A stretch of DNA of 64,000 nt. It comes from Manihot esculenta (Eukaryota > Streptophyta > Magnoliopsida > Malpighiales > Euphorbiaceae). The notes beneath the pieces were generated by a model. That model did no database searches and was not told the origin of the DNA. It worked only from the letters and a program-made list of their open reading frames with translations. The translations under genes were made by a program, and so were the position numbers. Shown piece after piece: positions 9,960 to 20,712 of this stretch; position 1 is the stretch's first letter; each line of letters opens with the position of its first letter. The stretch covers positions 19,314,000-19,377,999 of the forward strand of contig NC_035164.2 of assembly GCF_001659605.2 (NCBI RefSeq). Direction: 5' to 3'.

Positions 9960-12369
9960 CAAACTCCTGGGTTATCTACAATTCCTGACTCTGCTGACGC
10001 TTAACTGCTGAATCTGTGTCTATACTCTACACTGATTGCGTCTCACTGTTTCCAGTACCCAAGTGACTTGATTCTTTCATTTGATTCCTGACTTTTCTCT
10101 TTCTTTGACTCTTCTCATCTTTAGTCACACTAGTCTGGTTACACTAACCGTTACTTCGCTTTACTCAACCCAGTCAGAGGAGCCTTACCTCTAAGGAAAA
10201 CCTAGATGCCTTGCCTATAGCTTCACTGCTCTTCTGACGTTAAAACAAAACGTCTTATGACACCTCATAATCATACGGACATGCCCCGAAACTGAACTTA
10301 TATTACAGCACTTGGCCTCTATGCCGTGTTTTCTTAATGGGCATGCTTCTCTGTTTTTCTGAACTATTCTACACTTTTGCTGAGTACTCTGATCCTTGCC
10401 CGCCTTTCTTCTTCTTTCCTATAGTGGTTTTTGTTTTCTTTAACTCTCTCTCTAACTCTCAATATCTAGTTCCCAACTCTAAGATCTATCGTGGAGGATA
10501 CACAGCTCCTCCTCGTTGTCTCCACAGAGCATCACTCCTGTGTGGGAACACCTGCCCTTGGTAGTGATTTTGTTCAACTGCTCACAGTCGTTACAAAATC
10601 TGAAAGTTTCATCCTTCGTTTCTCACACTGACACTGGAACATTCCAGAGTGAGGTACTAAGTCGAATGTAACCTTTCTCTACCAAGCTTTCCTATCATAC
10701 TCTGATCATGCTCTTTTTCTCTCTCTATAGGTGCCATCCTGTAGGGTAGAAGGAAAGAAATGGTTCCGCGTCCAGACACCACTTCTATTCCATACTCTGA
10801 CTCCCTGACAGATGGTATACCTGACAGCTTATCTGGGAAACCATCTAGAACTTACTCACTACGGGTATTGAGGCTAATTCCCCGATCTGACTACTAAACT
10901 CACTCACACGAGCTAGAACCCTCTGATACCCTTTCCTGTGTACCGTTGAGCCTACTGGGCTGACATCAAACCTTTAGGCACCTATACTCTGTCCCTTTCA
11001 AGGACTATCTCTGATCCATCGTAGCCTCTGAACTCTGTCTCGACAGATACAGATACAAATAGTACAATGAGTAAGTAGCCAATCCGCCCTAGAATGACAT
11101 CAACTGGTCAACTCTAGAACCATAAGGTCAGCTGGATAGTCTCTACTCACTTCACGCTAAACTGCTCTGACTAACTGACTCTGCCTCAGATGGATCATAC
11201 TCGGGTCCACTAACCCAGAGAAAACAAAGCCTAGAAGGCATCCAACCCACTCGATGAACAGCTCACTAAGTCACAAGAAAGTAGAAACACGCGGGTTCAA
11301 AACAAACAACATACACATCCGAACATCCACAAGTGAACATACCTGACGTCACTGTGTTCGATGTGATAGTTTCCTACGGAGTCAGAGTGAAGATCCGAAC
11401 TATAGGTAACGGACCTTCTCTCGGGAACGTACTAATGAAAAGGCTAACCCTTTCCTTTGCCTCAATTTATCACCGAATCCCAGAGTAAACTGAAAGTTCC
11501 TCCTGAACTTACCCTTAGTCTTACTCTTATTTTTCTCTATTTCATTCTAGTTTGCGTATTCTTTTTCTTTCTTTTGTTTTGTTACTCTGATCTATGACAC
11601 TTACTTTTCTCCTACTCTTATTCTTTTCTCACTCCGTTCTTTGACTTATTTCTTATCTTTGCGGGCTGCACTCAGAGATGAGAGCTCACTCTCCCTATAT
11701 CTGGCTTAAAAAGCATCTCATAGCACCACTCTCGAATATCTTTCCTGGGTCACTATCTCGCTATTACTCATTTGGCTTTTCCTATCTCTCGCACTCTGGT
11801 AGTACACTCTTTACCATTCGTCGTTCTCACTCTCTTCGTTTAGCGGGTGGTACACCTGATGACTTGTCTGGGTCCTATCGACAACTTTTCTCTGGCTGTG
11901 GGCACTACAACTGTTCCCCTTCTAATCTGACTAACTATGTTGTTCTCTGACACAAGCAAGAAACCTTTGATAACCTCTCCTACATAGCGTAAGAGCCTCT
12001 AGGGCTGTTAGCAAACTTCTAGGCATCTCTACTTTGTCCCCTCACACATTACCTGTGATCCATCCATCCGGGTCTCAAAGCCTGACTACTCTGCCTCTGC
12101 TATCTAAGGCAGTACGATGAGTAGCTAGCCCATCCACCCCTAGAATGACATCAACCAGTCACTCTAGAACCACAAGGTCAGCTGGAAGGCACCTACTCAA
12201 AACTCGCACTCAACTCTATTGGCAGACTAACTCTACCATTGACGGATCACACTTGAGTCTATTGACCCAAAGAGGACATCCTAATCCCAGAAGTTATCAA
12301 ACCCATACTCTCGATGGCTCTCACAGCCCTAAGGAAAGCGAAACATCAGAGTCTCTACTAGCAAACACA
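9960..12369 (-). pseudogene. Decayed pol and duplicated gag-end/protease region of Tek-3
   Basis: On the minus strand from high to low coordinate I see a protease-like region (about 12300-12000; CPLW-like, DLVVL-like and VILG-like DNA), then basic-gag-like DNA (about 11560-11460), a gag-end/protease region again (about 11400-10920; WVSGPEYDPS readable), an RT start (about 10900-10560; EKGYIRLSTSLWNVP), and a scrap of the chromodomain end near 10000-9960. Stops and shifts are frequent. The second protease-like stretch implies an internal duplication. No RT active site, RNase H or integrase core is present. Confidence 0.7.
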
Positions 12370-13746
12370 TCAAAACATATGGAAGTGAAACATACCTGTC
12401 ACTGCCATGTCCGATGTGTCAGCCTCCTGCTGCGTCAAAGCAAAGATCCGTGCTGGCACTGATGAACCTTCACCTGGGGAACCTGTGGAAGAAGGAGTGA
12501 TCCCGCTCCTTCTGCCTCTGTCCTGCGCCATGGCTAGAGCTTCTGGCTGAGCCACTCTGTCTGAGACTGTCTGCTGGGACTGTGTTAGCAAAGTGGCGGT
12601 GGAACACTCACGTGCTATGTGCCCCTCTTGTCCGCACCTGAAACATGCTGTTGTCCCTACTAGACAGACTCCCTTGTGTGGCCTACCACACCTCGGACAT
12701 TTAGAGTTGTTCAAACCAGAACTCGATCCGTCACCTATGCCCAGACCAGACTTTATCTGCTTCCAGACCTTATTCTTCTTTGATCTCCTGAGGCCTCTAC
12801 CTCCTTTCTTCCTCATTGTATCAGCCTCATGCAGCGGGGAGAGATTAACATCACTTGTCCCTGCAAGTTTGGTACTAGCTTCCCTCTTCTGTACCATATC
12901 TACTATATCATGGGAACTCGCCCTTGACCTATCGACAACCCCTCCTACAAACTCATGAGCAAACTGCTCCCAGGATAAGCTTTCTACCCGCGAATCCACA
13001 TACTGGTTGAACCATTCCCTTGCCTGTTCACATTTCAATGTGACCCCTGCCATCTGAATGGCTCTACGCTCACTGGCTCCCAACTCGTCAGTTATCATCT
13101 TAACCATTCTAAGATACTCAACAGGGTCATCTCCAGTCTCAAATTGGGGAACATCTAACCGCAAATAATCTGTCAGCTGCACCATACTTTCTCCAGGTGA
13201 ACTAAGCTTAGGTGTTTGGATAACTGGGGCTACTGGTTCTACTGGTGGTGGAGGAGGTGCAACTTGCCCTGGGTTAGGGTTTACTGACCTTGGGTAACAA
13301 ACGAAGGGTGGAAACATGGTATACTGTGGATATGATGGTGGATATGGCGGATAAAAGGAAGGATAGGGCATAAAGGTAGGATATGCGTGATATCTAGGCA
13401 ACTCTGATGTACCTCTCATCGGGTACTCTGCCCCCCACGGGTAGGGTGGATACTGAGGTGGAACAAACCTCGAGGCCTGAGTGCCTCCTTGGGACTCACC
13501 CATATCTCCTCCTAAGCCGCCCTCGCTACTCTGGTCATCCTTCTCTCTTTCTCTCATAAGCCCTGACATACCACTCTGGACAACTCCCCGTCTACTCTCC
13601 TCAACAGACCTTCTAGGGCCCCTTGATGTACCTTCTCTACTTAAACTATCGGATGTTGCCCTTTGCAGAATAGGGAGATGGACATCCATGTCCTCATTCT
13701 CCGGCGGAGCTCCAATCAATCTCGCAGATCGACGAGTTCCTCTCAT
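12370..13746 (-). CDS. Gag of Tek-3 (458 aa) with in-frame capsid deletion
   Basis: Start chosen at the ATG at 13746 (MRGTRRSARL), which follows a TTTTACAG acceptor-like stretch ending at 13754 and matches the starts in Tek-1 and Tek-4; an ATG at 13809 in the same frame is possible. Order: basic N-terminus; Pro/Tyr-rich PPYP repeats; first half of the gag core (LRLDVPQFETGDDPVEYL through EQFAHEFVGG); then a jump to RASSHDIVDMVQKREAS. About 80 residues present in Tek-2 are missing, yet the frame is kept. Zinc motifs CPRCGRPHKGVC and [14 protein letters not shown] follow. The frame ends at the protease boundary. The intact frame in a young copy suggests recent selection or simply youth. Confidence 0.85.
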   Translation of the reverse strand: MRGTRRSARLIGAPPENEDMDVHLPILQRATSDSLSREGTSRGPRRSVEESRRGVVQSGMSGLMREREKDDQSSEGGLGGDMGESQGGTQASRFVPPQYPPYPWGAEYPMRGTSELPRYHAYPTFMPYPSFYPPYPPSYPQYTMFPPFVCYPRSVNPNPGQVAPPPPPVEPVAPVIQTPKLSSPGESMVQLTDYLRLDVPQFETGDDPVEYLRMVKMITDELGASERRAIQMAGVTLKCEQAREWFNQYVDSRVESLSWEQFAHEFVGGVVDRSRASSHDIVDMVQKREASTKLAGTSDVNLSPLHEADTMRKKGGRGLRRSKKNKVWKQIKSGLGIGDGSSSGLNNSKCPRCGRPHKGVCLVGTTACFRCGQEGHIARECSTATLLTQSQQTVSDRVAQPEALAMAQDRGRRSGITPSSTGSPGEGSSVPARIFALTQQEADTSDMAVTGMFHFHMF

Positions 13747-14108
13747 CCTGCCTCTGTAAAACACAACAGCACACAAAAATATCATCAAATGATCCATGTG
13801 AGAACACATGAATCCTCAGCACATATCAAACATATTCATAGCACATGTAGCTCATCATGGCATTTCACATCATCATGCAAAACAGGACTCCACATCCTAT
13901 CCTAGTGGACATGCGTTTACCTATTGTGCTTTCTCTCCTATACAAGACTACACCTCTTTCCGATGTGGGACTCTAATCCTTGAGCATCTTCGCTCAACAC
14001 ACTGTACTCAAAAGATCTAAAACGCTAACATCTTAACCTCGTTCCGATGTGAGATATCTCTGATCCCTGAGTATACGGACTCAGCACATCGTACTCTAGA
14101 GGCCCTAT

Positions 14109-14120
14109 GCTCTGATACCA
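14109..14120 (-). other. Primer-binding site of Tek-3
   Basis: The plus strand reads GCTCTGATACCA, that is TGGTATCAGAGC on the minus strand, three bases from the right-hand LTR. It is identical to the primer site of Tek-1. Confidence 0.93.
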
Positions 14121-14123
14121 ATC

Positions 14124-16433
14124 TGTAACGACCCGGAAACCGGTACCCCTTAGTAACGGTCCGAACCATCACTGGCACTAGGATCCAGATCGGCTTAAGG
14201 CCGCCGGGACCCATAGTCAGCCAACTATACTCTCTGTGTACCTGATAAATCCCATACATGATACAAAACGACTCAACAATCCTGTAAAACTCTGTAGGCT
14301 TAACTGCTGCTACTCAGATATGTCAATCTGAAATGGCCCTCAGGGCCTATACCAGGGACTACTATCTGCTGTGGGTCAAGGGATTGAAACCCTTTTAATC
14401 TGTAACACATCCCATTGGTATCTCATCAAAGCCATACGTTAAGCCTAACTCACACATTTCTCATCAAGAAACGTAAAACAGGATGCATGTACAAAGGGAT
14501 TAATCATACATCACACTATGGCAAAGACACTAGAGAAAGCACAAGTCTATCCAGTAACTGACAGTACATATCGATACATTACATGACAACTAATCTTTTA
14601 ATTACATCATGTCCACTATGCTATTACAAACATACATTCATGCATCACTGTTCTCTGTACTCTTGCTGACTTTGACTTCCCATAGCTATCTCAGAACCTG
14701 CAAAACTGGGGTTAAGGGAGTGGGATGAGCTACTACAGCCCAGTGAGAAGGAACAGTAAAAACAGTTCATTACTTACATGCTTTCATGAAATGTATCACA
14801 TCACAAACATATCACCTCAAGGATGAACTTGTCACCAATAGCCCTTTACTGTATACATATAACAATATGTCCAACTTGCCAGGGGCGATTAGGCCTCACC
14901 TGGACTTCTCTTTCCTGACTTTATCACAAGGCCAACTGTGCCAGGGGCGATTAGGCCTCGCCTGGACTTCTCTGAGCTCTGATCTGACAGCCCAGCTGTC
15001 TCACTCATAGTACCAGGAGCGACCTGGACTATCCAGGGGCGACCTGGTATGGCTATCTCATGCCATAACTCTGTATCTGTGCTCTGTGCTCTATCAAGGG
15101 CTAAGGATCATCCAACATTCATCCATACAAATATCATCTTATGCAATGCAGCATATTCGTGGAATCTAATGCAATACAACCTAATACATAACATGGCATT
15201 TTATGATGCATGGATCATGCGAGATTCGTGTCATTTCTGAATGTAAAATAGTACAGTTAGTTCCACTCACCTGTAGCCTCTGCTTGGCTAACTCTGGGCT
15301 AACTAGCTCTGGCCCAACTCTACCTCTGAAGCAGCTACTACTGCTAAATACCTCGTTTTCTCGGGTCCAATCCTACAATGGAGGACTCAAATGAGGTACC
15401 AAATATACTCTATATAACTGATAAACATCTCTTAGACAACTTCCCAAAAACCCTCTAAAACACCTCAAAACATGCATGCAAAACAAGCAAAGGAAGGCTG
15501 GACAGGGCACCTTCGGCAGCACCTTCGGCGGCCGAATGTCTCCTCCAGAGACGAAAGTCAGGCATGTTCGGCGGCCTAACTTGGACTTTCGGCGGCCGAA
15601 CCTGAGTTCATCCAGAATTCAGTTTCGTGCACAAGGACGCCTGCCAGTCCCTCCATCACCTGCTCAGCCCTCAGTACATACATGTAACCCCTCTAAAACA
15701 TGCATAAACACTATAACAAGCATAAAGGAGCTTAAAACAACTTAAATTCCAACACAACAACTAACACAACATAGAATCATGCTTTCACCATTAAAACATC
15801 AAAACTAAACTCTAAAACCTAAACATGCAACTCTACCCTTAACCTCGTTCAAAGCTGTTAAAACCATAAAACAAGTATAAAGACCTCTCTTACCTCCTAA
15901 AACTAGCAGAGGAATAACTTGAACTCAACAAATCCCCTTCACAAGCTTCAAACCACCAAAACCTCTCTTTTCTTTCAAAACCTTCAAAACCTCTTGCAAA
16001 CGAGCAACCCTCTGCATGAGCTGCTTAAAAGCTTGCAGATGAGTCAAGGGAGACGTGGCCTAACCTCTGGTCATGATCTGGAGGTGAACACCTGGCCAAA
16101 CCACGGACTGAGGAGCATGCACAACGAACCGACCACCTCAGCTTCGGCTGCCGAAACTGCATGCACAACCATGCAACTTTCGGGGGCCGAACATCACCTT
16201 CGGGGGCCGAACATTGGGCACTTTCGGCGGCCGAACTTAACCTTCGGGGGCCGAACATGACAGAAACTCCTTTGGCCAATTATCCACAAAACTCAAGTCT
16301 TTTTTACTCTAAACCTTTAAAATACTTGAAACTATTTTAGAAAACCTTTCTCTTACCCTTCTAGAAACCTCTGACATCCTCGAATTCCACCGGACGGTAG
16401 AAATTTCGATGTCTGAATCTGCCGGGTATTACA
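14124..16433 (-). repeat. Tek-3 5' LTR (right copy, 2310 bp)
   Basis: Nearly identical to 7524-9839 at a constant offset of 6594 bp after the 6-bp indel; every short frame I compared between the two copies is identical. It contains the same CCAGG units (14877-15047) and TTCGGCGGCCGAA clusters (15506-15604, 16137-16257). As the 5' LTR it would drive transcription leftward. Confidence 0.95.
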
Positions 16434-16438
16434 ACAGA
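16434..16438. other. Target-site duplication ACAGA, right copy
   Basis: ACAGA directly follows the Tek-3 LTR end and matches 7519-7523. Five bases is the normal Ty3/gypsy target duplication. Confidence 0.95.
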
Positions 16439-19063
16439 TAGTTGAACAAAGTCACTACCAAGAACAAGTATCCTTTACCCAGGATCGATGATCTATTCGA
16501 CCAGCTGGCAGGAGCAGGTTGTTTTTCTAAGATAGATCTGAGATCCGGATACCACCAGTTGAAGATCAGGGAAGGAGATGTATCCAAGACTGCTTTCAGG
16601 ACCAGATATGGGCATTATGAGTTCCTAGTGATGCCGTTCGGGTTGACTAATGCCCCTGCAGCATTCATGGATCTCATGAACAGGGTTTTCAGGGAGTACT
16701 TGGATCGTTTTGTGATCGTCTTTATAGATGATATCTTGGTGTACTCCAGGAATGCAGAGGAGCATGCCCAGCATCTGAGGATAGTTTTGCAAACCTTGAG
16801 AGAGCATGGCTTGTATGCCAAGTTCTCCAAGTGCGAGTTCTGGCTAAGGAGCATTGCCTTTTTGGGACATGTAGTATCAGAGGAAGGAATAGCAGTAGAT
16901 CCCAAGAAGGTAGAGGCAGTAGCCAATTGGCCTATACCCACTACAGTGACAGAGATTAAGAGTTTTCTGGGTTTGGCAGGCTACTATCGGAGGTTCGTGT
17001 AGGACTTTTCGAAGATAGCTGCTCCTATGACCAGACTGACCAGGAAGAATCAGAAGTTCGTATGGTCAGAGGATTGTGATGAGAGTTTTGAAGAGTTGAA
17101 GAGACGGTTGACTTCAGCACCGGTGTTAGCTCTGCCGATCAGTGATGACGATTTCACAGTGTTCTGTAATGCATCCCGAGTGGGATTAGGTTGTGTGTTA
17201 ATGCAGAATGATAGAGTGATAGCTTATGCTTCTAGACAGCTGAAGAGGCACGAGCTGAACTACCCGACACACGATCTTGAGATGGCAGCTGTTATCTTTG
17301 CACTGAAGATGTGGAGGCATTACCTCTATGGGGTAAAGTGTGAGATCTACACAGATCATAAGAGCCTGCAGCACATCTTGAGTCAGAGAGAGTTAAACTT
17401 AAGGCAGAGACGGTGGGTAGAATTGCTCAGTGATTACGATTGCAAGATCCAGTATCATCCGGGTAAGGCTAATGTGGTAGCTGATGCCTTAAGCCGGAAG
17501 TCACTTGGCAGTTTATCCCACATTTCAGTAGAGAGAAGACCGGTGGTGAAGGACTTTTACAGACTCATGGATGAAGGGCTACAGTTGCAGTTATCTGGTA
17601 CAGGTGCTTTGATTGCACAGCTGAGAGTGACACCAGTGTTTCTAGAGCAAGTGGCTCTGAAACAACACGAAGACCCTGAGTTAGTGAAGATTGCCAGGAC
17701 TGTTCAGTCTGGCAACAGTGCAGAGTTCAGATTTGACAGTGAGGGGATTCTTCATCACGGTAAGAGATTATGTGTACCAGATGATAGCAGTTTGAAGGAA
17801 GACATTATGAGGGAAGCTCATAGTGCGAGGTATAGCGTTCACCCTGGAGCCACCAAGATGTATCAAGACCTGAGAAGGGTGTATTGGTGGCCAGCGATGA
17901 AGAGGGAAGTGGCACAGTTTGTGTCAGCCTGCGAGACATGTCAAAGGGTGAAGCTAGAACACCAGAAGCCGGCTGGAATGCTTAACCCACTGCCGATTCC
18001 AGAGTGGAAATGGGAGCACATAGCTATGGATTTTGTAGTGGGGTTATCGGTGACGTCCAACAGGCTAGACTCCATATGGGTGATTGTGGATAGACTGACT
18101 AAATCTGCTCACTTCATTCCAGTCAGGAGCAACTATTCTGTGGACACGTTAGCGCAGGTGTATGTAGACGAGATAGTCAAGCTGCATGGAGTTCCAGTGT
18201 CGATAGTATCAGATAGAGGACCGCAGTTCACCTCCAGGTTTTGGCGGAGTCTGCAAGCTGCTATGGGTACAAAATTGGATTTCAGCACTGCTTTCCATCC
18301 ACAGACAGACGGTCAGTCAGAGAGGACCATCCAGACCATAGAAGATATGCTGAGAATGTGTGTGTTAGACTTTGGCGGTTCTTGGAGGCAGCATCTACCT
18401 CTGGTGGAGTTTGCCTACAACAACAGCCATCATGCTAGCATAAGGATGGCTCCTTATGAAGCTCTATATGGGAGGAAGTGCAGAACACCTGTTTGCTGGG
18501 AAGAGGTAGGAGAGAAGGCTCTTGCAGGGCCAGAGTTAGTTGAGATTACCAGTCAGTTAGTGCCTATCATCAGAGAGAGGATCAGAACAGCTGTAAGCAG
18601 ACAGAAAAGCTATACAGACATCCGTAGGAAGCAGATAGAGTTCCAGGAGGGGGATATGGTATTGCTGAAGGTGTCTCCAATGAAGGGAGTGGTTCGCTTT
18701 GGAAAGAAGGGTAAATTAGCTCCACGGTACATAGGTCCCTTTGAGATCTTGCAGAAGATCGGGCCTGTGTCGTATAAGCTGGATTTACCTGCATCGATGG
18801 AACGAATTCACCTGGTATTTCATGTTTCTATGTTGAGAAAGTTTGTGTCGGATCCGAGTAAGGTGCTCAGTGAACCTGATGTAGAGATCCTTGGGGATCT
18901 CACTTATGTGGAACAGCCAGTGCGGATTATTGACACCCAGATTCGAAAGCTGAGAAACAAGGAGATACCAATGGTGAAAGTCCTGTGGAACCACCACAAC
19001 CTAGAAGAGTGCACCTGGGAGACACGGGAGTCGATGCTCCAGCAATATCCATATCTGTTTTAA
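16434..19063 (+). pseudogene. Pol 3' part of Tek-2 (RT, RNase H, integrase, chromodomain)
   Basis: The frame resumes after Tek-3. RT (16434-16998) contains [11 protein letters not shown], the FIDD active site (16721-16732) and [12 protein letters not shown]. RNase H (17100-17500) reads FCNAS where FCDAS is expected, so a catalytic Asp is Asn (codon 17168-17170). Integrase (17815-18480) has the HHCC zinc motif, then MDF, SDRGPQF and the glutamate in [13 protein letters not shown]-like YIGPFEIL segment and a chromodomain (about 18900-19060) finish the protein at TAA 19061-19063. TAG stops at 16439-16441 and 17000-17002 stand where Tek-4 has CAG. The rest of the frame is open, so decay is modest. 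Confidence 0.95.
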
Positions 19064-19130
19064 GGTTAGTTTTTCCCCGTTTCTATGTGTTTATGTGTTT
19101 AGTTGTTTGAGGAACATTCGGGGACGAATG

Positions 19131-19148
19131 TTTTTAAGGGGGGGAGAA
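19131..19148 (+). other. Polypurine tract of Tek-2
   Basis: TTTTTAAGGGGGGGGAGAA-type purine run ends at the base before the LTR. GGAACATTCGGGGACGAATG lies just upstream, shared with Tek-1 and Tek-3. Confidence 0.9.
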
Positions 19149-19415
19149 TGTAATACCCGGCTCGAGTCCGGCCTCGGAATTCCTGTAGTCTGGTGGAATC
19201 TCGGGTGTCGGAACCCTCGAGAAGGGTAATACATATGTTTTCTTATGTATTTTGACTTGTTTTAAGGTTTTAAGTATAAAGGAAAATGAGTTTTTGAAAG
19301 AAAAGAGCCAAGGGAGAAAATGGCAAGTTCGGCCGCCGAAGGTGACTTTCGGCCGCCGAACCTTGCATGGTTTCGGATTCACGTTTGGCCGCCGAAGGTG
19401 GTCTGGCCAGCCACC

Positions 19416-19422
19416 TATAAAA
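19416..19422 (+). promoter_or_regulatory. TATA box of Tek-2 LTR
   Basis: TATAAAA within TGGCCAGCCACCTATAAAAG, at the same distance after the upstream palindromes as in Tek-1 and Tek-4. Confidence 0.75.
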
Positions 19423-20550
19423 GGGCGCCAAGTCGGTGGAAGGATGATATTTTGCTTCCATCTTCAGCCAGAGGTGAGTCCAACACCCTCCCTAGTTGAC
19501 TTTCATGATCTTGCTCAAATCTTGTAAGGGTTTGAAGAGTTTTCATGTGTTTTTGAAGGTTTTGAGAGTTTTGAGCAAAAGAACCAAGTTTTGAAGTTTG
19601 GAGAGTTGTGAGGAGATTTCTCCATATCTCCACGTTAGGATCACTTGATCTCTTGTTTGGAAGAGGTAAGTCAAGATCCAGAACCTCTTTTACTGATTTT
19701 TGAAGGTTTTATGGGAGTTGTATGGATAGTATGCATGAATAGGGTTTTGGTTGAGGTTTTACATGATTTTGTGTTTAAGCATGTTTAAGTGTTGTTTGAT
19801 ATGTTTCTTGGGGTTATAAGTGAGTTTTAGGCCCTTTTATGCATGTTTTATGGTATGTGCTAGTTGGGAGTAGTAGATCTGCATGTTGGGTAAGTTTGGG
19901 GGAAAGGTTTGCATGAAACAGAGCAGGGTTCTGCCCAGCGGGCAAAACTAGGTTCGGCCGCCGAAGGAAGGTTCGGCCGCCGAACCCCTTGTGGAGGCAG
20001 TTTCGGCTGCCAAAGCTTGCCCCCGAAAGCTAGGCTTTTGGTTTAGAAAGGGACTTTCGGCCGCCGAAAGTGTGTGAGTTTCGTCTTTGGACGAGACCTT
20101 CGGCCGCCGAAGGTGCCGCCGAACATGCATGAGTTTCGTCTCTGGAGAGGGGTTTCGGCCGCCGAACCTGCCACCGAAAGTGCCCTGTCCAGCTTTCTTT
20201 TGCATGTTTTATGTGATTGTTTGGGGATCTTGTAGAGGGTTTTTGGGGAGTTTCTTAGAGATGTTTTTGAGTTAGTTTGGTCCCCCATTTGAGTCCACCT
20301 GTGTAGGTACGGACCAGAGGAACCCCAGAGAGTAGCAGTGAGCACGGCTTCAGAACCTGCAGAGTTAGTACAGAGTCAGCCAGAGGTGCGTGGAACTTCT
20401 CTTTTCAGAACTAAACGGCTTTGAGCATATGTCATGCATCATAAGATTATACTAGGATGATTGCATTAGTTTCACGAAGATGACGCATTGCATAATACGA
20501 TGTATATGAGGCTGTGGATAGACCAAGGTGACTTCAATAGCCCAAGCTCT

Positions 20551-20712
20551 GTTATAAGACCTGGCCGGGCCAGGCAGCCATCTGTAGGTAAGACCTGACT
20601 AGATCAGGCAGCAGAGATAGTAAGACCTGGTTGGGCCAGGCAGGCAGAGTTGTAAGACCTGGCCGGGCCAGGCAGACTGAGGTTATAAGACCTGGCTAGG
20701 CCAGGCATCCTT
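20551..20712 (+). repeat. Five-unit CCTGGCC palindrome array in Tek-2 LTR
   Basis: Five spaced units of (T)AAGACCTGGCCGGGCCAGGCA or variants such as CCTGACTAGATCAGG and CCTGGCTAGGCCAGG. Several changes are compensated in the other arm (CTGAC with ATCAG), which keeps the inverted repeat. Confidence 0.85.

Larger units (their letters stand above)
7524..16433 (-). mobile_element. Tek-3, young non-autonomous Tekay-type element inserted in Tek-2 RT
   Basis: An 8910-bp element with LTRs of 2316 bp (left) and 2310 bp (right), minus-strand primer site and polypurine tract, and a 5-bp target duplication. The two LTRs keep a constant offset after one 6-bp duplication (AATCCC near the left end), and I noticed one further substitution (ACTGGA against ACCGGA near the other end). 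The interior carries one open gag frame with an internal deletion and a decayed, partly duplicated gag-end/protease/RT-start region. There is no RT palm, RNase H or integrase. Recent movement therefore needed enzymes from a relative. Confidence 0.95.

Noticed and set aside
16615..18997. Several minus-strand frames of 60-108 codons opposite Tek-2 pol
   Set aside because: They are antisense shadows of the RT/integrase coding strand without domains of their own.
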